DNA of 64,000 bases, from the NCBI RefSeq assembly GCF_018687715.1, contig NC_056766.1, forward strand, positions 7,034,501 to 7,098,500, given 5' to 3'. The number at the start of each line of letters is the position of its first letter. Within the stretch, counting starts at the first letter, position 1. The notes under the pieces are model-generated. The model was not told the origin of the DNA and did no database searches. It saw only the letters and a program-made list of their open reading frames with translations. A program made the position numbers and the translations under genes. This stretch comes from Carya illinoinensis. Taxonomy: Eukaryota; Streptophyta; Magnoliopsida; Fagales; Juglandaceae. Below, piece by piece: positions 32,985-45,400 of the stretch.

Positions 32985-34829
32985 TTCTTTTTTGGTAAAT
33001 AGAAAACAAATCAGGAAAAATACATAAACTGCCTACCTTCCATTGCGTGTAGAACCCTTCTTCAAAGTATTCCCCTGCTTATCGCTTGTAACCCCAAGAC
33101 GGGACTTCCCAAAGGTATCCTTCTCATACTTCTCTTCTCCATATTGATCCCTGTCTCTGTAACTGTCACTAAACCTATCACCATCTCTGGCAGCACTTCC
33201 ATAGCCAGCACTTCCATAGCCGCCGCTACTAGATGTGGCTGAACCTGACTTGTATGTAATTCCAGTGGAAGAAAGTCCAAAGTACCTAAAAGTAGTGGTA
33301 TTCACACAGTTCATTCACTGACAAAAACAAAAACAAAAAAATCCTTGAAGCTGACATTGACCATAAATTTTCATTTCTTGAAGCACTCCTTACTTATCAC
33401 GGTTTGCAGCAGCTTTATTTCTAACTTCTTGTATTTTTTCCTTATTATTCAAAAGGGCCACAATGGTTTCGGCTTTCTTCCTCACATTTATTCCCATATC
33501 CTTCCCGTTCGGCTCAACATATTCAAAACTTGTGAGTGACTTTACCAACACAAAACCAAAGAGAATGTCAGAGAACATTCAATCTCATGATACACAATTT
33601 TAAGAATTGGGTGCGCTATGCAGAATTAAAAAGTCCTTACTGAGATTTGGAAAGTATGTTCTATAATGTCATCAACTGCACGTTCAGATCCATGTGCTAC
33701 CAAATACTCTACGACAGCCAATGCCTGATATATTAAGCAATTTCACAAGTTGAGGGCATGAAAGATGGGGCACAATCCACCAAGGTTCAGAGAATAGATC
33801 ATTCAGATTCTACATGTATCGTAAAGTTTCCATTCCAATCTTACCTTATACACATGGCGCCAGTCCTTGCCAGACTCGGCCAATCTTGTCCACAAAACAG
33901 ACATAACCATCTGACACTCAGAACTGAAAGATATCAAAAGTAATAAGTTAAGCTTAAGTGGAGCGATAGATAGTTCTTTCATAAAGCAGTAACTGTCTAA
34001 AGATTTAATAGATGTGCGCAAGTTTTCTATTACAATTTCTTTGTAGCCTGGGCTATCTCTGCTAACGCGGTGCCATGAGGACCCCAAGGTTCATTATCCG
34101 TCGCATCCAGTACCTGAATTAATAAAGGCAGAAACTAATTTTTCTTGAGCAAGAAAATCAGCTTCTAGTCACTTAAAAAATGTCTAATAAACAAATTTCA
34201 ATAATTGCAATCTGTTCATTCGCCACAAAGTGCAAAACCTTTAACCAGCTATGAGTATAACAAGAAACAAAGAGAAAAAAAGAGTTGAACATGAACACTG
34301 GTTTAGATTAAATTCCACAAATCAAAGATCTAACGAGCTTCTTCACATCTGTTAATTTAAATTTGACATCTTCAGTCAAGAATTCCGTCGAATATTTTAC
34401 ATCATAAATATCATCGTACATTTCACGAAGAAGAAGAAGTTGGAGATTGCAATATGCTTTAATAATCATTGAACCGAATATGACAATTCCAACTGCAAAA
34501 TAAATGTTGATTCTAGTGGAAAAAGGAAATGGATAATAATTCGTGTCAAAATATATGATTACGTAGAGAACCGAAATTCTTCGCAGAATATTAAAAAGAA
34601 TTCGCGTTTTCACCTTCTGTTCCATCTCAGGAACCTTCAAGACCTTCAAATTCACCTCCCTCTTTCTGCGCCAAAAGAGAAACAGAACAACGAACGGAGG
34701 AAATGAGATCAGGATTTTGAAAGCTTGTACAAACAAAACAAAAAAAATCAAGTCGAGAAAATCGTGAGGGAGACGGTTAGGAGCTCACATTTCTCGAACA
34801 GTTTGATCAAAAACCTTCATGAAATCCAT
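28255..34829 (-). CDS. EPSIN1: Clathrin interactor EPSIN1 (ENTH domain, 11 exons, ~545 aa)
   Basis: Exons in coding order: 34829-34789, 34665-34614, 34113-34034, 33923-33845, 33724-33641, 33539-33394, 33285-33037, 32163-32057, 31225-31029, 29551-29173, 28478-28255. All junctions keep frame. The ENTH domain fills about residues 1-155, with [13 protein letters not shown], then [20 protein letters not shown] and [14 protein letters not shown]; it binds phosphoinositides. The long acidic tail carries [13 protein letters not shown] sequence and repeated DLF/DPF motifs (VDLFG, VDLFAD, VDLFAS, VDPFA twice, SDLFG) that bind clathrin and adaptor ears. It ends [15 protein letters not shown] to GDFQK. 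Order, motifs and length (about 560 in Arabidopsis) match EPSIN1, which helps carry cargo from the Golgi/TGN to the vacuole. Intron 7 holds a solo TRIM LTR. The gene is divergent from VPS32. Confidence 0.93.
32657..32828 (-). mobile_element. Solo TRIM-type LTR in an EPSIN1 intron
   Basis: It runs TGTAACGCC to GGTATCACA in plus view, 172 bp, flanked by AGAAT and GGAAT. It shares aaaggactagtcaataatacaa and ggagccccattgg-type words with the copies at 21536 and 43226. It lies in intron 7, far from the splice sites. Confidence 0.55.
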
Positions 34830-36452
34830 GATAGACGGATCTACAGAAACTTCCCGAATCAAAAAGCAGAACTAAAATGTTGAAAATGTAGATCTGGAGG
34901 AATAGATGAAGTTCGATGTCAGTAATGAAATCAGATACAAAGTGAATTGAGGAGCTTATATCAAGGTTAAAGAGGAAGGACCTTCTAGATCTGGGAGAGT
35001 CGCATAGAAGGACAGACCTATATGGATTCTCGAATGGCCACTTATCTGCAGTGTCCTCAATCCTGATTTGAGGAGCAGAGCGGCGAAAATAAATTAAAAT
35101 ATGATCTTTTTACAGATTTATAATATTTAAAATTTAAAATTTATTTTTTAAATTAAATTATAAATAAATAATATATAGTGTAAATAACTTTAAATAAAAT
35201 TATTTTTTCTTTTTATTTAATTAATATTATATATTTTAATAAAAAATGCTACGTCTACCGAGAATGTAGCACGAGTTCGGTCTTAAGAAAAGTAATTTTA
35301 TTTATTTATATTTTTAAATATATTTTAAAAAAAATTTACAACATCATTAAAATATATTTTCTTAATTATTAAGTTAAAAAAAGAGAATCAAGATACATAT
35401 TCAGAACGCACATTTGGTAAGTTTTGTATTTCTTAATTTTAATTGATTTGAAATGAATATCATATTTATCTATTAAAAACAAAGTATATAGTGTTACTCA
35501 ATAATTTTCTCCCTCCATCTTTAAAATAGAAAGTCACATAAAATTTAAAACATCAATAAAATAATTAAATATAATAAAATTAAAGATAAAATATATAATA
35601 TTATTTTAAAAAATTTATCTATTAAAAACAAAATATATAGTGTTACTCAGTAATTTTCTCCCTCCATCTTTAAAATAGAAAGTCACATAAAATTTAAGAC
35701 ATCAATAAAATAATTAAATATAATAAAAATAAAAATAAAATATATAATATTATTTTAAAAAATTAAGTAGTCAAAGACTTTTAAATAAGATTATTTTTTA
35801 TTTATATTATTTTATTCATAAACCTAACTTACAATAAAAAAAATATATTATATTAGCTACAATTTTGTTCACAAACCGATGTTAAAGACATCATTTATAC
35901 AACTTAGCACGATTAGATTTATAAACTTTTTTCATAAATTAAATTTTAATATATGTTAATTTATACTAAAACTTATTTCATAATAGCGTGGAAATAGCAA
36001 TACCTTGGGCATTTCCTGTCTTGTGCTTAAGACTGCTAGTAGTTTTAGTTCAACGACGAGTCGTCCGTTACACAAGCTATACTCACAGCCTGTCACAAAA
36101 ACTTGCCTCTCTCTACGTCTTCTCGACCACCAACCCGAGTCTTTCCTAGAACTTCCTTTCGCACTTCCAATTTTGAACCCTACAGTTCTGTAATTCTCTC
36201 AATTCGTTCTCTTTCAAAAGTCTAATATTGTTTTCAATATAATCAAGTCAGTTTTATCATTCTATATGCATATATATTTTGAAAATTTCATAATCTGTCA
36301 GCAAATAGTTGTTCAACCGTTTGATTCTTTTCCACAGATCGGCTAAATCCGCTGATCGGCCTCTTTTACTTTGTTTCAGGGCTCAAAATTTTTTCATTTT
36401 TCTCGTTTTCCGGCACTAGAGAGTATTTTCCAATACACAAAACAAACCGATC
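34830..36452. promoter_or_regulatory. Shared divergent promoter region, EPSIN1 / VPS32
   Basis: The start codons of EPSIN1 (minus) and VPS32 (plus) are 1,623 bp apart with no gene between them. The region therefore holds both 5' leaders and both core promoters. It is AT-rich in the middle and contains a 149 bp tandem duplication (35465-35763). I could not place a convincing TATA box for either gene. Confidence 0.5.
35465..35763. repeat. 149 bp tandem duplication
   Basis: Units 35465-35613 and 35614-35763 are nearly identical. Both contain tctattaaaaacaaa, gtgttactca and tttctccctccatcttt. They differ at a few bases only, so the duplication is fairly young. Confidence 0.85.
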
Positions 36453-39400
36453 ATGTTTCAGCGAGTGTTCGGTAAACCTAAGCAGGAGACCAACGCATTA
36501 ACAACGTTGGACAAGTTAAACGAGGTTTGATTTCGATCTTCCTTTTCTCTTGGTTAGAATTTTCCCTAGACTTACAATTGTTGGAAATATGAAGAAATAA
36601 AGTTTTAATTTTATTTCCTGCGGATTGTCTCAGGGCTAGTTGAAACAAACAAGGTCCAATTTTTTTAAGTATCGCATAATTTTTTCTCTACCCTTAATGA
36701 GTATTTCTCATCCAAGTATGAGAAATTGCTTTATAGGTGCATATTATGAGTGAATTAATTTCAGGACTTGCGAATCTTTGACATTATAGAGTCCATTAAC
36801 CTTATCGTTCTGGCTTGTCGACACTTTTACATTTCATTTACTGGTTTATCAACTGATTTGTCCCACGAGCAGTTTTGTGCTTTTATGTCTTTCCATAGGG
36901 TTATAGTTGGTGTCGTTAAGTGAATTCCCAATTGGTGTACATATATCTACTGATGTTTGATTAAGTACGAGACTAGTCTCTACAGGTTTTATACTTTAGG
37001 AAGATTGTAAGTTAATCTTCTAGGAGAGTTTTTTGCTGTGTGAGCATTGGAATTGTGAGGGGTGAGTCATAGGATGGTGTTAGGGTGGGCCTGGGTGTTA
37101 ACTAATCACTTTCAAATTTAAAGTGAGATTCTTTTTGTGGGTTTTTAAAAATGACCCATCTCAATTTCTGACATATAGGTTCTTGTATCTAAATTAAAAT
37201 CAAAATTTATATACGTTTTCTCTCCGTACAACCCTTCCCTCCCGCCCTCTCATCTCTGGTGCTTCTCGCCAGAGATGATCTTTTGGTTTACCTTTATTCA
37301 CTTTGAAGTTTAGGAAATCTTAGTGTTTCTTAGAATCCATTTTTCTATACTCAAAACCTTTTTCCTGGAGCTTTTCTATCTGTTTTTTTCATATTCTTGT
37401 TGCGGTGTTGAGATGGAGTTAATCAGAAATGTTATTATTGAACAAAAATGCTTTGAGTTCAAAATGGTCAATGATAGGTGGTGGAGAATCACGGAAAGTA
37501 GTTTCCGTGCTGTGAAATACATCTCCATGGACCAAGACTCGCTGGGATGGCTGGCAAACATGGTGAAAGAAGGCATAGTAAATGGGGGTTCTTCTGAGTT
37601 TTTTAGAACGAAAAGAAGCAGGGCTTAGGTGTTGGTGGTGCAACAGCAAAGCAACTTCTATGGGAGATTCTTTTCTGTATCGGAGTTCGGTCAAGTGAAG
37701 AGGCATGGGATGCTAGTGATTCTAGAAGGAAGGGATGGGGTAGGGTGGAGGACTTTTGGGGATATGTTGAAGGAGATCTCTATAGCTTCCTCTGTTTTGG
37801 GAGGAAAGAACAGAGACACTCACGCATGGAAGCCCATTCTACTGCCACGTACTATGGCACTTCCGTTGTATAGGGAGGCAATCCAAGGTCGAATTGAGGG
37901 GCCTCGAGACACAAAAAAGCCAGAGGTGGCAAGTTTGTCCAGGATTGAGACGGGAACTCTTTTAGAAGGGGTGCAGTATGGTGAAGGGGGATTGTAGAGG
38001 AGGTGTTGGCCTAAAAGAGGAAAACTGGGTGGAGACACTAATTGAGATTGAAAAGCAAATGGGAGAGTTGAGTTTTAAAATGCAGAGGCTGAAGCGGTGT
38101 GTTTTTAAACAAAATGTAATGGATGTGGGCTTGAGTGGAATGGGATAGGGACAAGGCCAGGGCAAGGCAAATGGGCCCAGCTTGGAAGTAAAGTGCCCAG
38201 AGGCCGAAAATGAGGCATGGATTATCCGAGACAGAGGGAGAAGCCATCCGTCTAAAGACCCAGGCCCATTGGAGAGAAGGCCTAAGCCGTCGTCGCCGAC
38301 AAGGCCTCAAGTGACTTCGCCACAGTTGATCAGCCCACCGGAGGATAGCACAATGCTAGCGGTGCTCACAACAGAGCAAGAAGACAGTTCTCGAGCTCTC
38401 CACGACGGCACGCCTAGTTCAAAACTCTCGGAATCTGCCCAAAAATGTGCAATGGAGGTCGCTGGGCTTCCTCGATGCCAACATAGGGGTTCTGTGAGGC
38501 CGGCATGGGTAAAGAGACACCAATCCATAACTCAGTTCCACTTTCTCTCTTGGAGGCAGTTATGGAACCAAGTGGCGAGCCCATTTCTTACCATGGGTAT
38601 GCACATACGACGCTGATGGTCTTTGGAGAGCCTTTAGGTACAACTCAAACCGAGGTTCTGGTTTTGGAAACTGATGAGGGCACCTTTCAAAGCACGGGAA
38701 GCAATTAAAAGTTTGTCTTCCATGAATGTGCTAGAGGAAGGGGAGGTGAATATTGAAGTAGAGGGGGATATTAATAAGGAGATGTGGTTACTGCAAATAG
38801 AAAGGGGGTCAAAAGGTATGGAGGAGGTTGAGTTGAGAGAAATGGAGACTAGTGGGGCTGAGGGAGATATGGATAGCCCTATCCCGCTACGTACCCTATC
38901 TCCAAAGCTAGTGTTTAGATTTTCTTCGGACTGGGTGCTAAAAGAAGTTGAGAAACTTCATGAATGTGTGGGGATTTCGTGTCCTGGGTTTGAAGATCAG
39001 TTCAAGACTCTTCTAAGTGTGATAGAGGTAGGGAGAACTACAGTTCTGAAATTAGTTGAAATAAGACCGGGAGTTGAAACGCCTCAAGAGTTCTATTAAT
39101 TATGATAATAAGGAAGTGTGGAGAGGGTGAAGGGAAGGGGGCCACCATCTTTTATTAATGCCTAAAATTCTTTCATGGAATGTAAGGGGGATCAATGATG
39201 TGAATAAGCGCCTTCGCATTAGATCTCTTCTCCGTATTTGGAAGGTGGACATTGTTTGCCTTCAAGAGACCAAGTTGTGTAGTATTGACAGGCACATAAT
39301 TCATAGTTTGTGGGGTTGCTCTTTTGTGGGGTGGTGTTACTTAGCTTCATCAGGGGCTTCGGGAGGTGTGTTGGTATTGTGGGATAAGCGAGTGGTGGAG

Positions 39401-42378
39401 ATGGTGGAGGAATGTATCAAGATGTTTTCATTGGCAGTATCTTTTAAGAATGTTGAGGATGGGTGGACGTGGGCTCTAGCTAACCTGTATAGGCCCAATG
39501 CGGATAGAGAGAGAAATTTGTTGTGGGAAGAGCTGGCGAGTTTACATTCTGTTTGGGAGTTACCTTGGGTCTTTTGTGGAGATTTTAATATAGTCAGGTT
39601 CCCTAGTTAAAGAGAGGGGGCATCCACATTGACAGGTGCAATGGAAGCTTTTTCAGAGTTGATATTTGAGCTGAATCTTGTGGACTTGCCGCTGCAAGGG
39701 GGGGCATATACTTGGTCCAATTGTCGAGGGGGGTCCCGACTAGATAGATTTCCTAGATCTATGCCAGAAAAGGTTGCCACGGGTATGTTCTGATCATCTC
39801 CCAATTTTGCTTGATTGTGATGGCATTCATGGGGGTAGGCGATATTTCAAATTTGAGAATATGTGGTTGGAATTTGAAGGATTTGTGAAGAAGGTATGGG
39901 ATTGGTGGGATGGCTATTCTTTTGATGGTACTCCTAGTTTTATTGTGGCGGGTAAACATAAAGCTCTTTAAGTTTGATTTAAAAAAGTGGAATGTAGAAG
40001 TTTTTAGACATACAGAAGTGCAGAAAATATCCTATGGGAAGAGTTGCATGCTTTGGAGGAAGGGTATGTTAATGAGGCTTCTTTGTCAAGGAAGAATGTG
40101 GTTGTAACTGAAATTGAGAAAGTCTTGCTGATAGAAGAGATATCTTGGAGGCAAAAATCTAGGGTGCTTTGGTTGAAGGAGGGGGACAAGTACACCAAGT
40201 TCTTTTACAAGGTGGCCAATTCACATAGGCGCAACAATGCTATTGAAGTCCTTCATTCCAGCTCACAGGTGCTGCAGTTTACTGAAGAAATTCAAGACCA
40301 CACAGTGTAGTATTATGAGGAACTCCTCGCTGAAAAGGTAGATTGGCGCCCCAAACTTGATGGTTTAAGTTTTGAATAGCTGGGTTCAGAGGTAGCAGGA
40401 TGGTTGGAGAAACCGCTTGAGGAAGAGGAGTACATCTTGTGGTTAAAGGTATGTGTAAAGATAAAGCCCCAGGCCCGGATGGTTTTTCCATGGCTTTCTT
40501 TTAAGGATGTTGGGATATAGTGAAGGAGGAAGTAATGAAGATTTTTCATGATTTCATACTAGTCATGAGTTTGGAAAGTCACTAAACACTACATTCATTG
40601 CTTTCATTCCGAAGATAGTGGGTGCCAATGACTTGAAAGATTTCTGGCCTATCAGTTTGATAGGTGGGATTTATAAAATCATCTCTAAGGTGTTAGCTAA
40701 GCGCATAAGCGTGGTGATGGATAGTCTCATATCCAAACCTCAAAATGCTTTCGTTCGGGGCTGGCAAATTTTAGACTCGGTCTTGATAGCAAATGAGTGT
40801 CTGGACAGTTGGTTAAGGGAAGGCATTCCAGGGGTCCTCTACAAGCTAGACATGGAAAAAACTTATAACCATGTGAGCTGGGATTTTCTTTTCTATATGC
40901 TTAGAAGATGTGGTTTTGGGGGATAAGTGGTGTGAATGGATCAAGCATTGTGTATTGACAACTCGGTTTTTAGTAGATCATGTGGCTTTTTCCAATCTTT
41001 TAGGGGTTTGAGACAAGGAGACCCACTATCCCCTTTCTTTTTTGTTATTGTGATGGAGGCTTTGAGTCGCATGGTGGAGGCTATCGTAAGGGGGGGCTTT
41101 CTTGCTGGTTTTTCAGTGGGTAGCAATAGTAATGTTAGCACCATTTCTCATTTACTTTTTGCGGATGATACCCTCATTCTTTGTGATGCAGATAGTGGCT
41201 AGATTCGAGCCCTAAGGGCATTGTTGTTGTGTTTTGAAGCTGTATCGGGGCTCAAGGTGAGCTTGGAGAAGTCGAAGTTGGTCTCGGTGGGGGACGTGAG
41301 CAATATAGCCTCTTTAGCGGAGCTATTGGGTTGTAAAATGACGTCCCTTCCTTTAAAATACTTAGGACTTCCCTTGGGGGCACCTTATAAAGCAATGAGC
41401 ATTTGGGATGGAGTAGTAGAGAAGATTGAGAAAAGATTATTGGGTTGGAAGATGTTATACTTATCAAAAGGGGGAAGATTAGCTCTCATTAAAACACCCT
41501 ATCCAATCTCCCCACCTACCATCTTTCCTTGTTCCCTTTACTAGTAAAGGTTGCAAACCGGATAGAGAAGTTGTTTAGAACTTTCCTGTGGGGAGGCATG
41601 GGGGAGGAATTTAAGTTTCACCTTGTGAGTTGGCAAAAGGTGACCTGGCCGATTGCGAATGGGGGGCTAGGGGTACGAAATTTGAGTGTGTTTAACAAGG
41701 CATTATTAGGGAAGTGGTTGTGGAGATATCAATTGGAAAGGAACTCGCTGTGGAGGGAGGTCATTGATCAAAAGTATGGTTGTGCGTCGGGGGAATGGTG
41801 TTCTTTAGAGGGTAGGGGGTCATATGGAGTAAGGTTGTGGAAATTCATAAGAAAGGGATGGAATGCTTTTGAAAAACATCTAAAGTTTGAGGTGGGTGAT
41901 GGAGCACAAACCCGCTTTTGGTTAGATGCATGGAGTGGGGAGAGTTCTCTTTGTACCACATTTCCAGCAGTATTTAACTTGACTATAAATCAGCAGGCCT
42001 CAATTACTAATAAAAAAAAAAAATTCTGACATTGTTAGTGGCAGTACTCAGAAATAACAATTTCTTCATTAATATATTGTTCTCTGTTTCACTGTCCATT
42101 GGAGTGTCTTTCCGGTTGATTTTGATCATATAGAAACATGAGTAATGCTACATACAGTTGTGGAGTGTGCAAGCGCCGCGCAATTGTTTTGAAAACATGT
42201 GGGGTCCAATATTAATTTTTTTTTTTTTATGTGAATCCTGTATTTACTCACTTTTTACAAAGGGATTGTGCAGCGCTTGCATATTCCAGGACTGCAAATA
42301 TCATTTCTCTAGAAATATATAAATTTATATTATGTGATATCTATAGTCTATTATATGTATCATTTGTTGGATTAGTTT

Positions 42379-42421
<43 letters not shown>

Positions 42422-45400
42422 GCACACACAGAGAGAATGGAAGTAGATTGGATAAATGTTGGATGAAAATGGAATTGGGTTGAGATTTACATCAAAGCTA
42501 ATTAGGGAAGCACATTTGGTATAGCCTCCTGGTTATGACAGCATCATCATGCCCCCTTCCCCTCTTTTTGAATGATGAGTTGCCTGTCATCATTATTTTA
42601 GCGATGTCCTTGTAACAGTTTCTAGCTTTTAAAGCGATGTATTCACATGTATACTTCCAGTGTACCTAGCTTGTGCCTTTCTTTATATCAATAAAATTTA
42701 ATATTACTCATCAAAAAAAATTTTAGTGATGCCAGTTTTCAACTTGTAGTTATATTTTAATTTTTCCCGCTCTCTTTGCTAAGTATCTTTTTCTACAATT
42801 TGAAGACACTTGAAATGCTAGAGAAAAAAGAGAATGTCCTTTTGAAGAAGGCAACTGCAGAGGTTGAAAAGGCCAAGGAATTTACTAGAGCAAAGAACAA
42901 AAAAGGTAAGACCACAACATCTAGGAATAACTAATATTGTTAAAAACATATATATTTGTTTTCGTGACATTCTCAATCTTTTTGCTTTATCTAGGTAGGT
43001 ATTTCTTTTGGATGGTGCCTTTTTTATCATTAATAAAAGATTATCTTTAAAATATGTAGGTGTTCTTTCAGGGTTTGGATATGTATCAGTTGTAGTTGTT
43101 GTGCCTTTCTGTTTCTAGTGGAAAGTGCAGTTGCATACGTTGTTGTTTTTAGGTGCTTGCTTTTTCATGTCTAGTTCATAGTTTGCTTAAACCTTGGTTA
43201 TCGCACTTGGTTCTTTATTAGATGTTGTAACTCCTCAAGGAAGGCTTAAGCCACATGTGAGCCTAAACTCTAAAAGGATTAGTCAATAATATAATTGGAG
43301 TCCCATTAGAACGATTATAAAGATTAAGAACTTCTCATTTCCTAACAATGTGGGATCCCATACACCACTTCCTATTATCACTTATCCGTCCTTATGGGGC
43401 ATCACAATCTCCCTCTCTTAAATTCCCAACATCTTCATCAGGCCTGTTCGTCTTAGGTGACTGCTTAAGTCCCATATTTCTGATTAGAATACACTCTGAT
43501 TCCATTTACCCAGGCCCCCAAGCTAGGCCCAAGCCACATCTAAGTCTATATTCCAATAGGACTAGTAAATGATACAATTGGAACCCCATTGAAACCATTG
43601 TAAAGAGCAAGAACTTCTCATTTTCAAACAATATGGGATCTCATGCACCATCTAGCCTTACCACATCAAAAAAAGATATTCTTTACAAGCTGATTTAGGT
43701 AATTGAATTGTAACACCCCACTCTCTAGGTTTAATAATAAAGTCACTTTTAGAAATTCTCTGGGAAGCCAGAGTGCTATTACTAAACTTAACTTATATAT
43801 ATTTTTTTCCCTAAAGGAAGCGCCAAGTACAAAAATTCCTTATAATAAATAAAGTAGTTTTGTATTAAAATATTGAAATCATAAATGAGAGTGTACAAAA
43901 GTATTTATTTAAATTTCACAAAATCTGTGCCATAAAAATCATAACTTAAAATCTCTATACATAATTTAGGTCACTATCACGCATCCTTGGATTAAGTCTC
44001 AACCTGTAGCTCTACCTTTATAAATATTTTGACCTAGGGTGGTTTAAAAACATAAAACAATTAAAATGAATTGATAACTCAGTAAGAAACTTATCAAAAC
44101 ATAAACATAATAAATATAAGGTTTTCATAAAAGTTTTCATGCTGAGAATTAAAATCATGATCATTCATACGTATGCTTATGACATGCATGACTTATCTTA
44201 GCTTATCTTACTTATTTTACTTATCATATTGGCCCACACACTTAACCTTGTGTGCAACGCTGTGCACCAGCCCCACAGCATGCTATGGTGGACTACGCTT
44301 AGCTCTGTGATTTGCACATCTACCCATAAATCGCATTGGTACCATGCATCTGAATGTCAATCTGGTTAACTATTCTGAGCTTATCTTGATCTTATGAAAG
44401 TTTACGTGTTTTATGTAACGTGAAATGCACGAGATGCATAATATCATACATAACTATAATATGTGGAATGAAACATGATAAATGACGTGCTTGCAAATAT
44501 CATGACATGCGTGGTACGTAAACATTGGCTTCCAAAGAACTGGCTATAATAATAATACATATAACTAACTAACGTATGTTAATCCTAATTTATGATCAAG
44601 TTACTTACCTTGTAGTATTCCTAAAATTTTTGACACAAAATATCTTGGGTTCGGCCGCTGCCCTTATGGTGGTTTATGGTTTTTTTTTAAATAATATATA
44701 GAAGGGAGATATTTATAGGGAGATTTGGGAGAGAGTGCCAACGAGTTTTGAGTTGGACTTAGTTAATACATGTGATACTAATTTACTGAACACTCAGTCA
44801 TAATCATCTAAGAAGAGAGTTTGAATTTAAAAACATAATTTAGTAGTTTATTCAATGTAGGATTGACAGTGACTGGGACTGTGTAGGGGACTTCAATCAA
44901 TGATAATTTTAAATTGAAATAAGTTTTTAATGGATAATTTTAAATTCTAAAATGACTAACTTATTCAATAATCAACCTCAATAATTTATTGCTCGTGGAT
45001 TTATCTAATATGGCCCATTAAATGTAATTTAGGCCCAATAAAATTATCAGTATTCCGACATTAGAATTATTGGGCTGGGTCATTACATAAATGTTCTCAT
45101 TTCCCTTGGCTCTACCTATATATATATATGTATAACTGTTCTGTAAAGATGATAACCATCTTTAGGTGGGAGAACAATAATGATGTTGCCTACAATATAA
45201 TCTGTTGATAAGGATGTCATATGTAATATGTTGCTTGTGCTCTCAGACTCAATTCCCTCTTGGTTTTACTTCTGTCTCTATAACTACATGATATATATTA
45301 TGACCATATGTTTTCAGCCATTTATTTTGCTTTCTTAGTTTGGAGTGTTACGTATTGACTGCCTGAAGTAGATTTGATAAGTTAGGAGAGAGAGATTGTG

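Noticed and set aside
41529..42029. 166-codon frame as a host gene
   Set aside because: It is the RNase H/zinc-finger tail of the LINE in VPS32 intron 1.
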